Positions 24,650-33,406 of a stretch of DNA of 64,000 nucleotides are shown here, one piece after another. The DNA comes from Burkholderia sp. Bp8992. GTDB lineage: Bacteria > Pseudomonadota > Gammaproteobacteria > Burkholderiales > Burkholderiaceae. Location: contig NZ_QTQI01000008.1 in NCBI RefSeq assembly GCF_003853705.1, positions 186,001-250,000 of the forward strand, written 5' to 3'. Numbering within the stretch: position 1 is the first letter of the stretch; every line of letters begins with the position of its first letter. The notes beneath the pieces were generated by a model. That model did not search any database and was not told the DNA's origin. It worked only from the letters and a program-made list of their open reading frames with translations. Both the position numbers and the translations under genes were made by a program.

Positions 24650-25777
24650 TCAAAGAATCCGATTCAACGCATCCGCGAACCGCTTGACCGCGCCATCGAC
24701 ATCATGCAGCTTGTCGAGGCCGAACAACCCGAGCCGGAAAGTCTTGAAGTCCTCCGGCTCGTCGCATTGCAGCGGCACACCGGCCGCAATCTGCAACCCG
24801 ACATCCGCGAACTTCTTCCCGGTTCGGATCCCGTCATCGTCCGTATAACTGACCACGACACCCGGCGCCTCGAACCCAGCCGCCGCCACGCTCCTGAATC
24901 CCTTCTCGGCCAGCAGGGCACGAATGCGCTCGCCAAGCTCGCGCTGCTCGGCCTTCACCTTCTCGAAACCGTAAGCCTCGGTTTCCTTCATCACGTCGCG
25001 CAGCGTCGTGAGGCTGTCGGTCGGCATCGTCGCGTGATACGCGAACCCGCCGCCCTCGTAGGCTTCCATGATCTGCAGCCACTTGCGCAGATCGCATGCG
25101 AAGCTGGTGCTGGTCGTCGAATCGATGCGTTCGCGCGCAAGCGGGCTCAACATCACCATCGCGCAACACGGCGACGCACTCCACCCTTTCTGCGGCGCGC
25201 TGATCAAGATGTCGACGCCGCTGGCCTGCATATCGACCCACACGGTGCCCGACGCGATGCAGTCCAGCACGAACATCCCACCGACCGCATGCACGGCATC
25301 GGCCACTGCACGCAGATACCCGTCGGGCAGCATCATCCCCGAGGCCGTTTCGACATGCGGCGCAAACACCAGGTCGGGCTTGTTCTCCCTGATCGCGGCG
25401 ACCACTTCGTCGATCGGCGCCGGCGCATACGCAGCCTGCCGCCCCGCTTCGACCGGACGCGCCTTCAGCACCGTCGTTTCGGACGGAATGCTGCCCATGT
25501 CGAAAATCTGCGACCAGCGGAAGCTGAACCAGCCGTTGCGGATCACGAGGCACTTCCTGTTCGTCGCGAACTGGCGCGCCACGGCTTCCATCCCGAACGT
25601 CCCGCTGCCCGGGACGATCACGACCGACTTCGCGTTATAGACTTTTTTCAGCGTGGCGGAAATGTCGCGCATGACGCCCTGGAAGCGCTGCGACATGTGG
25701 TTGACCGAGCGATCGGTGTACACCACCGAATATTCGAGGAGGCCCTCGCGGTCAACATCGGGAAGTAAACCTGGCAT
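24650..25777 (-). CDS. Class V aminotransferase (alanine-glyoxylate/serine-glyoxylate type)
   Basis: 375 aa; GGAGGCGAGC before the ATG at 25777 is a strong RBS. Class V signatures: IVPGSGTFGMEAVARQ, FAPHVETASGMMLP, MFVLDCIASGTVWVDM (PLP-binding Asp) and SAPQKGWSASP with the Schiff-base Lys. The family includes alanine- and serine-glyoxylate and 2-aminoethylphosphonate aminotransferases. No phosphonate genes are near, so the amino donor is open. It is divergent from the serine hydrolase gene. Confidence 0.88.
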   Translation of the reverse strand: MPGLLPDVDREGLLEYSVVYTDRSVNHMSQRFQGVMRDISATLKKVYNAKSVVIVPGSGTFGMEAVARQFATNRKCLVIRNGWFSFRWSQIFDMGSIPSETTVLKARPVEAGRQAAYAPAPIDEVVAAIRENKPDLVFAPHVETASGMMLPDGYLRAVADAVHAVGGMFVLDCIASGTVWVDMQASGVDILISAPQKGWSASPCCAMVMLSPLARERIDSTTSTSFACDLRKWLQIMEAYEGGGFAYHATMPTDSLTTLRDVMKETEAYGFEKVKAEQRELGERIRALLAEKGFRSVAAAGFEAPGVVVSYTDDDGIRTGKKFADVGLQIAAGVPLQCDEPEDFKTFRLGLFGLDKLHDVDGAVKRFADALNRIL

Positions 25778-26053
25778 GCTCGCCTCCGGTGAAAAATGAA
25801 CGATGGAATCAGGGCGCGCAGCGCCTGCGACTCGATACTGCTCTGCACCAATGCAAATGCGTCACTCTTCGACGAAAGCAGATTCTAACGAACGCCGCCG
25901 GCCGATTGGGGCATATTTTGTCCGCCGTCCGGTTCGATGCGCACCAACGCCGCCCCGTGCAGCGCACGTAGCCCTGTTCCGAGTAAGGGTTAACGACGCG
26001 TGCGGCGGACAGCCCATAACATGTCGATCAGGCTCCTCGCGACGGAATCCTCG

Positions 26054-27235
26054 ATGACCTCCTCTTCAGCTTCGTCACTGCAGCCGTCCACCGATCCCGC
26101 GCTCGCCGAGCGCATCGATGCGGTCCTGTCCCGCCAGCTCGACACGCAGCGCCTCGTCGGCGCGGTGGTCCTCGTCGCACGCCACGGCGAGCTCGTCTAC
26201 CGTCGCGCGGCCGGATTCGCGGACCGCGAATCGCGCACGCCGATGCGCGAGGACACGCTGTTCCGCCTCGCGTCGGTGACGAAGCCTATCGTCTCGACCG
26301 CCGCGATGGTGCTCGTCGCGCAACACAAGCTGTCGCTCGACGACGACGTCACGCGCTGGCTGCCCGAGTTCCGTCCGGCGCTGCCCGACGGCCGCGTGCC
26401 GGTGATTACGGTGCGCCAGTTGCTCGTGCATACCGCCGGCCTCGACTATCGCTTCAACGAGACCGATGCGAACGGCCCCTATGCGCGAGCGGGCGTGTCC
26501 GACGGGCTGGATGGCGCATCGATCACGCTCGCGGAAAACCTGCGCCGGATCGCGAACGTGCCGCTGCTGTTCGCGCCCGGCACCAACTGGAACTACTCGC
26601 TGTCGATCGACGTCATCGGCGCGCTGATCGAAGCTGTCTGCGGCGTGCCGCTCGCCGACGCGATCGATGCGCTCGTGCTCCGCCCGCTCGGTGCGCGCGA
26701 CACGGCTTTCGTCGCACGCGATCCCGCGCGGCTCGCTACGCCCTACGTCAACGACACGCCGCAGCCGCACCGGCTCGCCGAGAACGAAACCGTGCCCATC
26801 GACGAAGGGTTCGTCGGTGTCACGTACTCGCCGTCGCGCGCGCTCGATGCGCAGGCGTTCGCATCGGGCGGTGCCGGAATGGTCGGCACGGCCGGCGACG
26901 TGCTGACGGTGCTGGACACGCTGCGCGCAGGCGGCGGCGCCATCCTGCCGCCCGATCTGGTCGACGAGATGGGCCGCGTGCAGACCGGCGACTTCGAATT
27001 GGCGGACCTGCCCGGCGCGGGCTTCGGGATCGGGTTCTCGGTGTTGCGCGACCCGCAGGCGGCTGCGTCGCCGGAGTCCGTCGGCACGTGGCGCTGGGGC
27101 GGCGTCTACGGGCACTCGTGGTTCGTCGATCGCGCGCGCGGGCTGACCGTCGTGTCGCTGTCGAATACGCTCTACGAAGGAATGAACGGCCAGTACACGC
27201 TCGACCTGCGCGATGCCGTCTACGGCGTCGGATAG
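26054..27235 (+). CDS. Serine hydrolase, beta-lactamase/class C PBP fold
   Basis: 393 aa from the ATG at 26054. The active-site SxxK is SVTK (Ser74, Lys77). NYSLSID supplies the Tyr of the YxN-like motif, and YGHSWFVD near the end is the HxG-like third motif. There is no signal peptide, so it is probably cytoplasmic, like EstB-type esterases and D-aminopeptidases, rather than a periplasmic beta-lactamase. It could act on esters or D-amino-acid amides; the D-amino-acid-oxidase-like gene next door makes the latter worth testing. Confidence 0.85.
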   Translation: MTSSSASSLQPSTDPALAERIDAVLSRQLDTQRLVGAVVLVARHGELVYRRAAGFADRESRTPMREDTLFRLASVTKPIVSTAAMVLVAQHKLSLDDDVTRWLPEFRPALPDGRVPVITVRQLLVHTAGLDYRFNETDANGPYARAGVSDGLDGASITLAENLRRIANVPLLFAPGTNWNYSLSIDVIGALIEAVCGVPLADAIDALVLRPLGARDTAFVARDPARLATPYVNDTPQPHRLAENETVPIDEGFVGVTYSPSRALDAQAFASGGAGMVGTAGDVLTVLDTLRAGGGAILPPDLVDEMGRVQTGDFELADLPGAGFGIGFSVLRDPQAAASPESVGTWRWGGVYGHSWFVDRARGLTVVSLSNTLYEGMNGQYTLDLRDAVYGVG

Positions 27236-27252
27236 CCCGCGAAACGAAAAAA

Positions 27253-27272
27253 GGCCCGACAAGCGTCGGGCC
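27253..27272 (-). terminator. Intrinsic terminator of the DAO-like flavoprotein gene
   Basis: GGCCCGAC-GCTT-GTCGGGCC on the minus strand followed by TTTTTTCGTTTC. It is 60 bp after the stop at 27332 and also 18 bp after the plus-strand serine hydrolase stop, so it may serve both directions, though the T-run favours minus. Confidence 0.82.
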
Positions 27273-27331
27273 AACGGGTTTGAGACACAAGGAGAATCCC
27301 GCCCATCTCGCTTCCGGGCGGTTACGCCGCG

Positions 27332-28522
27332 CTACACGACGTTCTTTTCGACGATCGGCCGGTTTTCCAGCACACGCGCCCAGCCGAGCGACGACAGGTC
27401 GAGCGTGTCATAACGCCCGCCCAGGATGAGTTCGCTGACGCCGCGCCCGGTCGCCGGCCCTTGCTGCAGCCCGTGGCCGCTGTAGCCGTTCGCGAACACG
27501 ACGTTGTCGAGTTCCGGGTGATAGCCGATGATCGCGTTGTGATCGAACACGTTGTACTCGTAGTACCCGGACCAGCAATTCTCGACACGCAGCGCCTCGA
27601 ATTCCGGCACGCGATTCGCGAGCGTCGGCCAGATCACCTCGTCGAACAGGTCGTGGTCGACTTCGTCGAGCGGCAGGTCGTCCGGATCGCGATCGGGGCT
27701 CGGCGACGTGCCGCAGATATACGTGCGCCCTTCCGGCCGGAAATACACGCCGGTCGGATCGATCAGCAGCGGGCAGTCGGTGAGCTTCGCCGGCGACGAC
27801 ACGTTGAAGATGCTGCGGCGCCGCGCAAACACGGGGATGTCGATGCCCATCATCGACGACAGCGTGCGCGTCCACGCGCCGGCCGCGTTGACGAGCGTGT
27901 CGCATGCATGACGCTCGCCGTCGCCCGTCACGACATGCGTGATCTTGCGGCCGTCGCGCACCACGTCCTTCACGTCGGCCGGCACGTAGCGCGCGCCGAG
28001 CGCCTGCGCCTTCTTGCGCAGCGCCTGCACGAGCCCGTAGCCGTCGAACCAGCCTTCACCGCTCACGCCGTACGCGCCCGACACGAGATCGTCGACGTTC
28101 AGCCACGGAAACTTCGCGCGCAGCGCATCGGCGTCCATCAGCCGGATATCGGCGCCGAGGCTCGTCTGCAATGCATGATTCTCGCGCAGCGTCGCATCGC
28201 CGGCCGGCGTCGCGAGGAACAGGTAACCGCCCTCGTGCAGGTCGATCGACGGCTTGTTGCCGTCCACTTCGAGCCGCTCGCCGATCGTGCGCAGGAAGTC
28301 GATGCCGAACAGCGACATCTCGATCGACAGCGGCGTCGAGAACTGCTGGCGAATCGACGCGGCCGACAGCGCCGACGACGAGCGCGCATAGGTGGGGTCG
28401 CGTTCGATGACGGTCACGGCGACCGTGGGATCGGTGGCGCGCAGGAAATAAGCGATCGAGCTGCCGATCACACCACCGCCGACGATGACGACTTGAGAAC
28501 TCACGACTGACTCCGGTTGCAC
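27332..28522 (-). CDS. FAD-dependent oxidoreductase, D-amino-acid/glycine oxidase-like
   Basis: 396 aa of the DAO family. The FAD motif VVIVGGGVIGSSIAYFL (11-27), ASIRQQFSTPLSIEMS, LVNAAGAWTR, and the C-terminal FANGYSGHGLQQGPATGR are all present. The family oxidises secondary or D-amino acids to oxo acids or imines. The binding-protein gene of an ABC transporter lies upstream on the same strand (147-bp gap), a sensible uptake/oxidation pairing for an amino acid or opine. Confidence 0.88.
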   Translation of the reverse strand: MQPESVVSSQVVIVGGGVIGSSIAYFLRATDPTVAVTVIERDPTYARSSSALSAASIRQQFSTPLSIEMSLFGIDFLRTIGERLEVDGNKPSIDLHEGGYLFLATPAGDATLRENHALQTSLGADIRLMDADALRAKFPWLNVDDLVSGAYGVSGEGWFDGYGLVQALRKKAQALGARYVPADVKDVVRDGRKITHVVTGDGERHACDTLVNAAGAWTRTLSSMMGIDIPVFARRRSIFNVSSPAKLTDCPLLIDPTGVYFRPEGRTYICGTSPSPDRDPDDLPLDEVDHDLFDEVIWPTLANRVPEFEALRVENCWSGYYEYNVFDHNAIIGYHPELDNVVFANGYSGHGLQQGPATGRGVSELILGGRYDTLDLSSLGWARVLENRPIVEKNVV

Positions 28523-28668
28523 ATGAAAGGCGCGGCCTGCCGACTGCGCCCGTGGGTTGTTTGCGCCGCGTCGTGCGCGGCCTTGCGCGGGCAGGCTTCC
28601 CCGGCGACCGCTTCGGCTATTTCAGCACGTCCGGCATCGCCGCGAAAGTCCGCTCGCGCGTGTTGCGT

Positions 28669-29820
28669 TCAGTCCGCCGACTTCGTCGTGACGGGCTGCC
28701 ATGCAGCGTTCTTCACTTCATACAGCGTCGAGCTCGGGTTCTTCAGGTCGCCCGTGTTCGTGAACGCGATCGTGCCCGTGATGCCGTCGTAGCGCGTGCC
28801 CTTCAGCGCGCCGTTGAAATCGGCCGGCTTCGTCGAATTCGCCTTCTGCATCGCGTTGATCGCGATCCACGTCGCGTCGTACGCGAACGGCGCGTACGCG
28901 AGCATGTCGACGCCGTACTTCTGCTTGAATTTCGTTTCGAACTGCTTGCCTTTCGCGAGACGCGACAGCGGCTGCCCGTATTCCCACACCGACGCGCCTT
29001 CCGCCGCATTGCCGGCGAGCTTGATGAAGTTCGCGTTCATCACGCCGCCGCCTGCCAGGAACTGCGCGCGGATGCCGAGCTGGCGCATGCGCTTCACGAG
29101 CATCGCGGCCTGCGCGTCGAGGCCGCCGAAGAACACGAGATCGGCGTTGGTGCTCTTGATCTTCGTGAGCTGCGCGCTGAAATCGACGGCCTTGTCGTTC
29201 GTGAATTCGCGCGCGACGATCGTGCCGCCGTTCGCCTTCACGGCCTGCTCGAATTCGTCGGCTTCGCCCTGGCCGAACGCGGTGCGGTCGTCGATGATCG
29301 CGATGCGCTTCGCCTTCGTCACGCTCGCGGCGTACGTACCGGCGTTGCCCGCGTTCTGCGTGTCGGTCGCGATCACGCGATACACGGTGCCGAGCCCGGC
29401 GCGCGTGATGTCGGGATTCGTCGCCGACGGCGTGATCATCGGAATGCCGGCCTTCGCGTAGATCTTCGACGCGGGCAGCGTCGTGCCCGAATTGAAATGG
29501 CCGATCACGACGGCGACCTGCGCATCGGCGAGCTGCTGCGCGGCCTGCACGCCGGTGCGCGGATCGCTCTGGTCGTCCTGCGACGCGATCACGAACTTCA
29601 CCGGCTTGCCGCCGACCGTCGTGTGCGCGGCATTCGCTTCGTCGACCGCCATGCGTACGCCGTTCTCGATGTCCTTGCCGTATGCGGCGCCGCCGCCCGT
29701 CAGCGGGCCGGCCACGCCGACCTTCACGACCGTTTCCTGCGCATGGGCCGGGCCCGTGTGGATTGCGAGGAGCGCGGCAGTCAATGCGACGCCGGAAAGC
29801 GAACGAATGCGGAACGTCAT
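28669..29820 (-). CDS. Branched-chain amino acid-type ABC substrate-binding protein
   Basis: 383 aa with signal peptide (SGVALTAALLAIHTGPAHA). The mature protein begins QETVVKVGVAGPLTGGGAAY, typical of LivK-like periplasmic binding proteins; GHFNSGTTLPASKIYAKAGI and TPSATNPDITRAG are family motifs. No permease or ATPase gene is in the window, so it must use a transporter encoded elsewhere, as is common in Burkholderia. The ligand may be the substrate of the flavoprotein downstream. Confidence 0.92.
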   Translation of the reverse strand: MTFRIRSLSGVALTAALLAIHTGPAHAQETVVKVGVAGPLTGGGAAYGKDIENGVRMAVDEANAAHTTVGGKPVKFVIASQDDQSDPRTGVQAAQQLADAQVAVVIGHFNSGTTLPASKIYAKAGIPMITPSATNPDITRAGLGTVYRVIATDTQNAGNAGTYAASVTKAKRIAIIDDRTAFGQGEADEFEQAVKANGGTIVAREFTNDKAVDFSAQLTKIKSTNADLVFFGGLDAQAAMLVKRMRQLGIRAQFLAGGGVMNANFIKLAGNAAEGASVWEYGQPLSRLAKGKQFETKFKQKYGVDMLAYAPFAYDATWIAINAMQKANSTKPADFNGALKGTRYDGITGTIAFTNTGDLKNPSSTLYEVKNAAWQPVTTKSAD

Positions 29821-30245
29821 GGCAATCCTTCTTATGTGGGTCGGGGTGCGACGCGCGCCTGCCGCGCGTCGGCGACCTCTTGCGCGCCGGTGACGTCTTG
29901 CGCGGCCGGGGGCGCCATTCGATGCGCCCGACCGGCCGGCCGATCACCGCGATTCCGTCTCCGAAGAACCTTTCATCGCGAAAGAGGTGAATGGATTGTG
30001 AGTAGCCAATACCCGTGCAGCAAACGAAATATCGGAACTATGTTGTGAGGATTTATCATCAAGTTCCGTGTTCGCGGGCGGCCCACGGCTACCCAGCGGC
30101 GGGCCGTGGGTCGAAAGCTTGAATGGGAAACGGCGGCGGCGCCCGTGGGTAAAGGCCGGCCGTGGTCATGCCGATCGCGCATCATCGCTGCGCCGACGGC
30201 CCGACCGGCCTTCGCGATGCGCCCGCGCAGGCGCCGCGTCGTCGG
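29821..30245. other. 425-bp gap without a gene
   Basis: Leader region of the binding-protein gene (minus) and 3' region of the csbD-like gene (minus). The stretch 29990-30060 is AT-rich and is the likely promoter. CCCACGGC (30082-30089) and GCCGTGGG (30103-30110) form a hairpin without a T-run that could terminate csbD transcripts. No ORF with an RBS is seen. Confidence 0.4.
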
Positions 30246-30437
30246 TCAATGCCGATCGGTGCCCGTGTGCTTGCGCACCGCATCGGCCGCCTCGCCGGCC
30301 TTTTCCTGGATCTTGCCGGCCTGCTGTTCGGCGATGCCTTCCGCTTCCGCCTTGCGGTCGCCCGTCACCTTGCCGAGCGCTTCCTTGACCGAACCCTTGA
30401 CCTGTTTAAGCTTGCCTTCGATGCGATTCCTGTCCAT
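30246..30437 (-). CDS. CsbD-family stress protein
   Basis: 63 aa; GGAGACGACC before the ATG at 30437. MDRNRIEGKLKQVKGSVKEA is the classic CsbD opening; the rest is a hydrophilic Lys/Glu/Ala helix (GIAEQQAGKIQEKAGEA). CsbD proteins are small, abundant and induced by general stress in many bacteria; their molecular role is unknown. A dyad shared with the divergent promoter at 32251 lies 104 bp upstream, so it probably belongs to the regulon of the adjacent PAS-LuxR protein. Confidence 0.9.
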   Translation of the reverse strand: MDRNRIEGKLKQVKGSVKEALGKVTGDRKAEAEGIAEQQAGKIQEKAGEAADAVRKHTGTDRH

Positions 30438-30540
30438 GGTCGTCTCCTGCGATGGTTGGGGAGAGCCGGCGATGTGACGGCCTGCGCCGCACCGCCGAGT
30501 GGACAGGATCGCAAGCGAATGCCGCAGGCGGTAGATGCGG

Positions 30541-30563
30541 ATGCACCAATGTGCGTGGTGCAT
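30541..30563. promoter_or_regulatory. Dyad in front of csbD, copy 1 of 2
   Basis: ATGCACCA (30541-30548) and TGGTGCAT (30556-30563) are perfect inverted 8-mers with a 7-bp spacer. The same dyad, with the same flanks (GAYGCGG before, TCG after), recurs at 32251-32273. Between the PAS-LuxR stop and the csbD start, it is a likely operator for csbD. Confidence 0.6.
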
Positions 30564-30577
30564 TCGTACCGTCGGCG

Positions 30578-32134
30578 TCAGTCCTTGCCCTTCGCGCCGC
30601 CCTTGTCGGCACCCTTGTCGGCGCCCTTCTCGCCGCGCGCACCGTTCACCTCGGCCGCACCGACGATCCCGCGCTCGCGCGCCCACACGATCGCCTCGCC
30701 GCGGCTGTGCACGTCGAGCTTCGCGTAGATCGTCGCGACGTGGTTGCGCACGGTGTTCGGCGCGAGGCCGAGGCGGCCCGCGATCTCCTTGTCGGCGAGG
30801 CCGTGGCACAGCAGGTCGAACACGTCGCGCTCGCGCGCGGTCAGGTCCGACAGCTGCGCGCCCGCGTCCGGCGCATTCGCGCGCCGCACGTTCGCGAGCT
30901 TCTCGATCAGCGTGCGGCTGAACCACGACGCATCCTGCATCGCCGTCTCGATCGCATAGACGAGTTCCATCTCGGTACGCTTGCGATCGCTGATGTCGAG
31001 CAGCGCGACGAGCAGGCAGTCGCGGCCGTGAATCGCGACGGGGTCGGCCGACACGACGCAATCGCGTACGTCGCCATCGCGCGTGCGGATCTGCACGTCC
31101 GCGTTGCGCACGCTGCCGTCGCGTGCGAGCCGGCCTTCGATGCGCGGCCACGCGCCGTGCTCGGCCCACAGCCCGATCTCGTCCGCCGACTTGCCGAGCA
31201 GGTCGTCCTGCGCATGGCCCGTCATCGCGGCGAACGCACCGTTCACGTCGAGCAGTTCGAAGCGGTCGGCCGTGACGATCGCGGTCGCGACCGGCGCCAT
31301 CCGGAAGGCCGTCGCGAAGCGTTCCTCGCTTTGCTTCAGCGCGCGCTCGACCTGCTTGCGCGGCTCGAGATCCATGAACGTGAACAGCATGCATGCCTCG
31401 TCGTTCATGTCGATCGGCTGCCCGGCGACGACCACGGCCTTCGTGCTGCCGTCCGCGACTTTCAGCACGGCTTCCATCTGCGGGATCGTCGCGCCTTCGC
31501 CGAGCCGCTCGATCGCGAGGTCGCGCCGCTCGGCCTGTTCGAGCACGTCGATTTCGTACACCGAGCGGCCGAGCACGTCGTCGCGCGCATGGCCCGTCAG
31601 GTCGAGAAAGCCCTGGTTGACCTTCACGTAGCGCAAGTCGTCGAGCCGGCAGATCACGGCCGGCGCCGGGTTCGCGTTGAAGGTGCGCTCGAAGCGCTCC
31701 TCGGCGCTCGCCCATTCGGTCGCGTCGTGCAGCACGAGCGCGAGGCAATCGGGTTCGCCGGCCGCGTTCGTCAGCACGAGGCTGCGGATGCGGTGAACCC
31801 AGCTCACGGTTTCGTCGGCGGCCGATTCGACTTCGACCGTCACGTCGCTGAACTCCTCGCCGGCGATCACGCGATCCATCGGATAGTGGCCGTCGCGCAC
31901 CGGATGGTTGTTCCGGTAGCGCAGCCGGAAGCGCTCGCGGTATTCGGTGACGTCCGCGCCGAGCGCCTCCAGCTCGGTCACGCCGTGCATCGCGAGCGCG
32001 GCCTCGTTCGCCCAGACGATCCGCTGGTCGGGCTCGACCAGGATCACGCCCTCGGTGAGCCCCGCGATGATCTGATGCAGCTGGCGCCGGTCGGTATGCG
32101 TCTTCAGCGCCTGTTCGTTTACTTGTTCGTTCAT
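30578..32134 (-). CDS. Triple-PAS LuxR-type transcriptional regulator
   Basis: 518 aa from the ATG at 32134; the in-frame extension to 32359 is not supported. Three PAS domains can be traced: about 15-130 (ILVEPDQRIVWANEAALAM), 145-265 (RLDDLRYVKVNQGFLDLTG) and 270-390 (RFELLDVNGAFAAMTGHA). A LuxR helix-turn-helix follows at about 425-488 (LTARERDVFDLLCHGLADKE, APNTVRNHVATIYAKLDVHS). There is no receiver or kinase domain, so it is a one-component sensor, perhaps of redox, oxygen or a small ligand. The tail ends in a Lys/Gly/Asp repeat (GADKGADKGGAKGKD). Confidence 0.88.
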   Translation of the reverse strand: MNEQVNEQALKTHTDRRQLHQIIAGLTEGVILVEPDQRIVWANEAALAMHGVTELEALGADVTEYRERFRLRYRNNHPVRDGHYPMDRVIAGEEFSDVTVEVESAADETVSWVHRIRSLVLTNAAGEPDCLALVLHDATEWASAEERFERTFNANPAPAVICRLDDLRYVKVNQGFLDLTGHARDDVLGRSVYEIDVLEQAERRDLAIERLGEGATIPQMEAVLKVADGSTKAVVVAGQPIDMNDEACMLFTFMDLEPRKQVERALKQSEERFATAFRMAPVATAIVTADRFELLDVNGAFAAMTGHAQDDLLGKSADEIGLWAEHGAWPRIEGRLARDGSVRNADVQIRTRDGDVRDCVVSADPVAIHGRDCLLVALLDISDRKRTEMELVYAIETAMQDASWFSRTLIEKLANVRRANAPDAGAQLSDLTARERDVFDLLCHGLADKEIAGRLGLAPNTVRNHVATIYAKLDVHSRGEAIVWARERGIVGAAEVNGARGEKGADKGADKGGAKGKD

Positions 32135-32517
32135 CGAATCGTTGTCCCTGTCGTCAACATGACCGCCGGCCGATCGCCCGTTGCACCGGCAAGACCCCGC
32201 CGGTGCGTGCCGCGATGATTGCGTACCACGCAAGGGCGCGACAGACGCGGATGCACTACCCCCGATAGTACATTCGCATGCCGCGCCGGCATCGTGCGGT
32301 GCCCCGCCGAGCGGCGCAGCGCGGCCTGCGCGCCGGTCGCCCCGCGTTGCCCGGGTCATGATGCATTTCCCGTTCCCGCCCGTCCGTTCCGTCCCCGTGC
32401 AAACGCACTAGGCGATCCGGTGAATTTGCGCGATGTCCGCTCGCGTTCGCGTCGGTACGCTGGTACTGCATCGGCGCTCATGCGCTGCCCTTTCATACCG
32501 CAGAGGAGGACAACCGG
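32135..32517. other. Divergent control region of the stress locus
   Basis: 383 bp between the PAS-LuxR gene (minus) and the proline-rich small gene (plus). It holds the second copy of the locus dyad (32251-32273). No gene with an RBS is visible before 32518, so a long leader or a promoter near 32400 is likely. Confidence 0.5.
32251..32273. promoter_or_regulatory. Dyad in the divergent control region, copy 2 of 2
   Basis: ATGCACTA (32251-32258) and TAGTACAT (32266-32273) with a 7-bp spacer; one mismatch between arms. Flanks GACGCGG before and TCG after match copy 1 at 30541. It is 118 bp from the PAS-LuxR start and 245 bp from the plus-strand genes. Confidence 0.6.
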
Positions 32518-32682
32518 ATGAAGCAGCATCAGACACCCGATCCGACGCGGCCCGAGCCGGCCCCGGACAACCCGCCCGAGCCGCCGCCCGGCACCGATCC
32601 GCCGGTGCCGCTGCCACCCGACGTGCCGCGCCCGGACATGCCGCCGCGCGAACCCGGCTACGACACGCCGATCGCCCGGTAG
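32518..32682 (+). CDS. 54-aa proline-rich small protein
   Basis: ATG at 32518 preceded by AGAGGAGGACAACCGG, an excellent RBS. The product begins MKQHQTPDPTRPEPAPDNPP, has about 40 % proline with Asp/Glu between, and ends GYDTPIAR. No signal peptide or membrane segment. It is the first gene after the divergent control region and is followed 61 bp later by the BON gene. No family recognised; probably an extended, disordered stress-induced protein. Confidence 0.65.
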   Translation: MKQHQTPDPTRPEPAPDNPPEPPPGTDPPVPLPPDVPRPDMPPREPGYDTPIAR

Positions 32683-32743
32683 CGCGGCACGATCCGTGCT
32701 CGACGATTGATCCATCCATCACGCCAATCGAAGGAGAACACCA

Positions 32744-33094
32744 ATGAACAAGACCTCGCACCTTTCGACGCTGCTCGCAGTCAGCGCGGCCTTCCTGCTT
32801 TCCGCCGCACCGCTCACGAACGCGCACGCACAGGCCTCGTCGACCGACAGCGGCATGACGGCCGAATCGAACCAGCCCGTCACCGACACCTGGATCACGA
32901 CCAAGGTGAAGGGTGAACTCGCGACCACCGACGGCGTGAAGAGCGTCGACGTCAGCGTGAAGACGGTCGACGGCGTCGTCACGCTCACGGGCGTGCTGCC
33001 GACGAAGATCGCTGTAAAGAAGGCGATCGCCGTGACGCGCGCCGTGAAGGGCGTGAAGCACGTCGACGCATCCGGCCTGAAGGCGAAGGCCTGA
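32744..33094 (+). CDS. Periplasmic BON-domain protein
   Basis: 116 aa with a clear signal peptide (LLAVSAAFLLSAAPLTNAHA). The mature protein is essentially one BON domain: DTWITTKVKGELATTDGVKS, VDGVVTLTGVLPTKIAVKKA, VKGVKHVDASGL. BON proteins of the OsmY type are periplasmic and osmotic/stress induced, and are thought to bind phospholipid. An AAGGAG RBS lies just upstream. Position between a proline-rich and a CsbD gene supports a general stress role. Confidence 0.92.
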   Translation: MNKTSHLSTLLAVSAAFLLSAAPLTNAHAQASSTDSGMTAESNQPVTDTWITTKVKGELATTDGVKSVDVSVKTVDGVVTLTGVLPTKIAVKKAIAVTRAVKGVKHVDASGLKAKA

Positions 33095-33147
33095 GCTACC
33101 CCGCGGCCGACCGCCGCGCTTTTCTCCCCTTACGAAAGGAGCAAACC

Positions 33148-33345
33148 ATGAACGAGGACAAGATCAAGGGCCAGTGGAAGCAGATCACCGGCAAGCTGAA
33201 GGCCAAGTGGGGCAAGCTGACCGACGACGACCTCGCGGTCGCCGAAGGCAATCGCGACTATCTGGCCGGGAAGATCCAGGAGCGTTACGGAATCGCCCGC
33301 GACGCAGCCGAGAAGCAGTTGAAGGAATTCGATCGCGAGCTGTAA
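33148..33345 (+). CDS. CsbD-family stress protein (second copy)
   Basis: 65 aa, AAAGGAGCAAACC before the ATG. MNEDKIKGQWKQITGKLKAK and the following DDDLAVAEGNRDYLAGKIQE are the conserved CsbD/YjbJ pattern. It differs in sequence from the 30246 copy, so it is not a recent duplicate. It lies 53 bp after the BON gene, in the same direction. Confidence 0.93.
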   Translation: MNEDKIKGQWKQITGKLKAKWGKLTDDDLAVAEGNRDYLAGKIQERYGIARDAAEKQLKEFDREL

Positions 33346-33406
33346 CGCAACCGGCCATCTCAACCCGCCGCGGCGCTCCTGGCGTCGCGGCCATCAGGAC
33401 CACGAC

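Noticed and set aside
26054-27235. Antibiotic-resistance beta-lactamase
   Set aside because: It has the fold and SxxK motif but no signal peptide, and the pattern fits cytoplasmic esterase/D-aminopeptidase-type hydrolases better.
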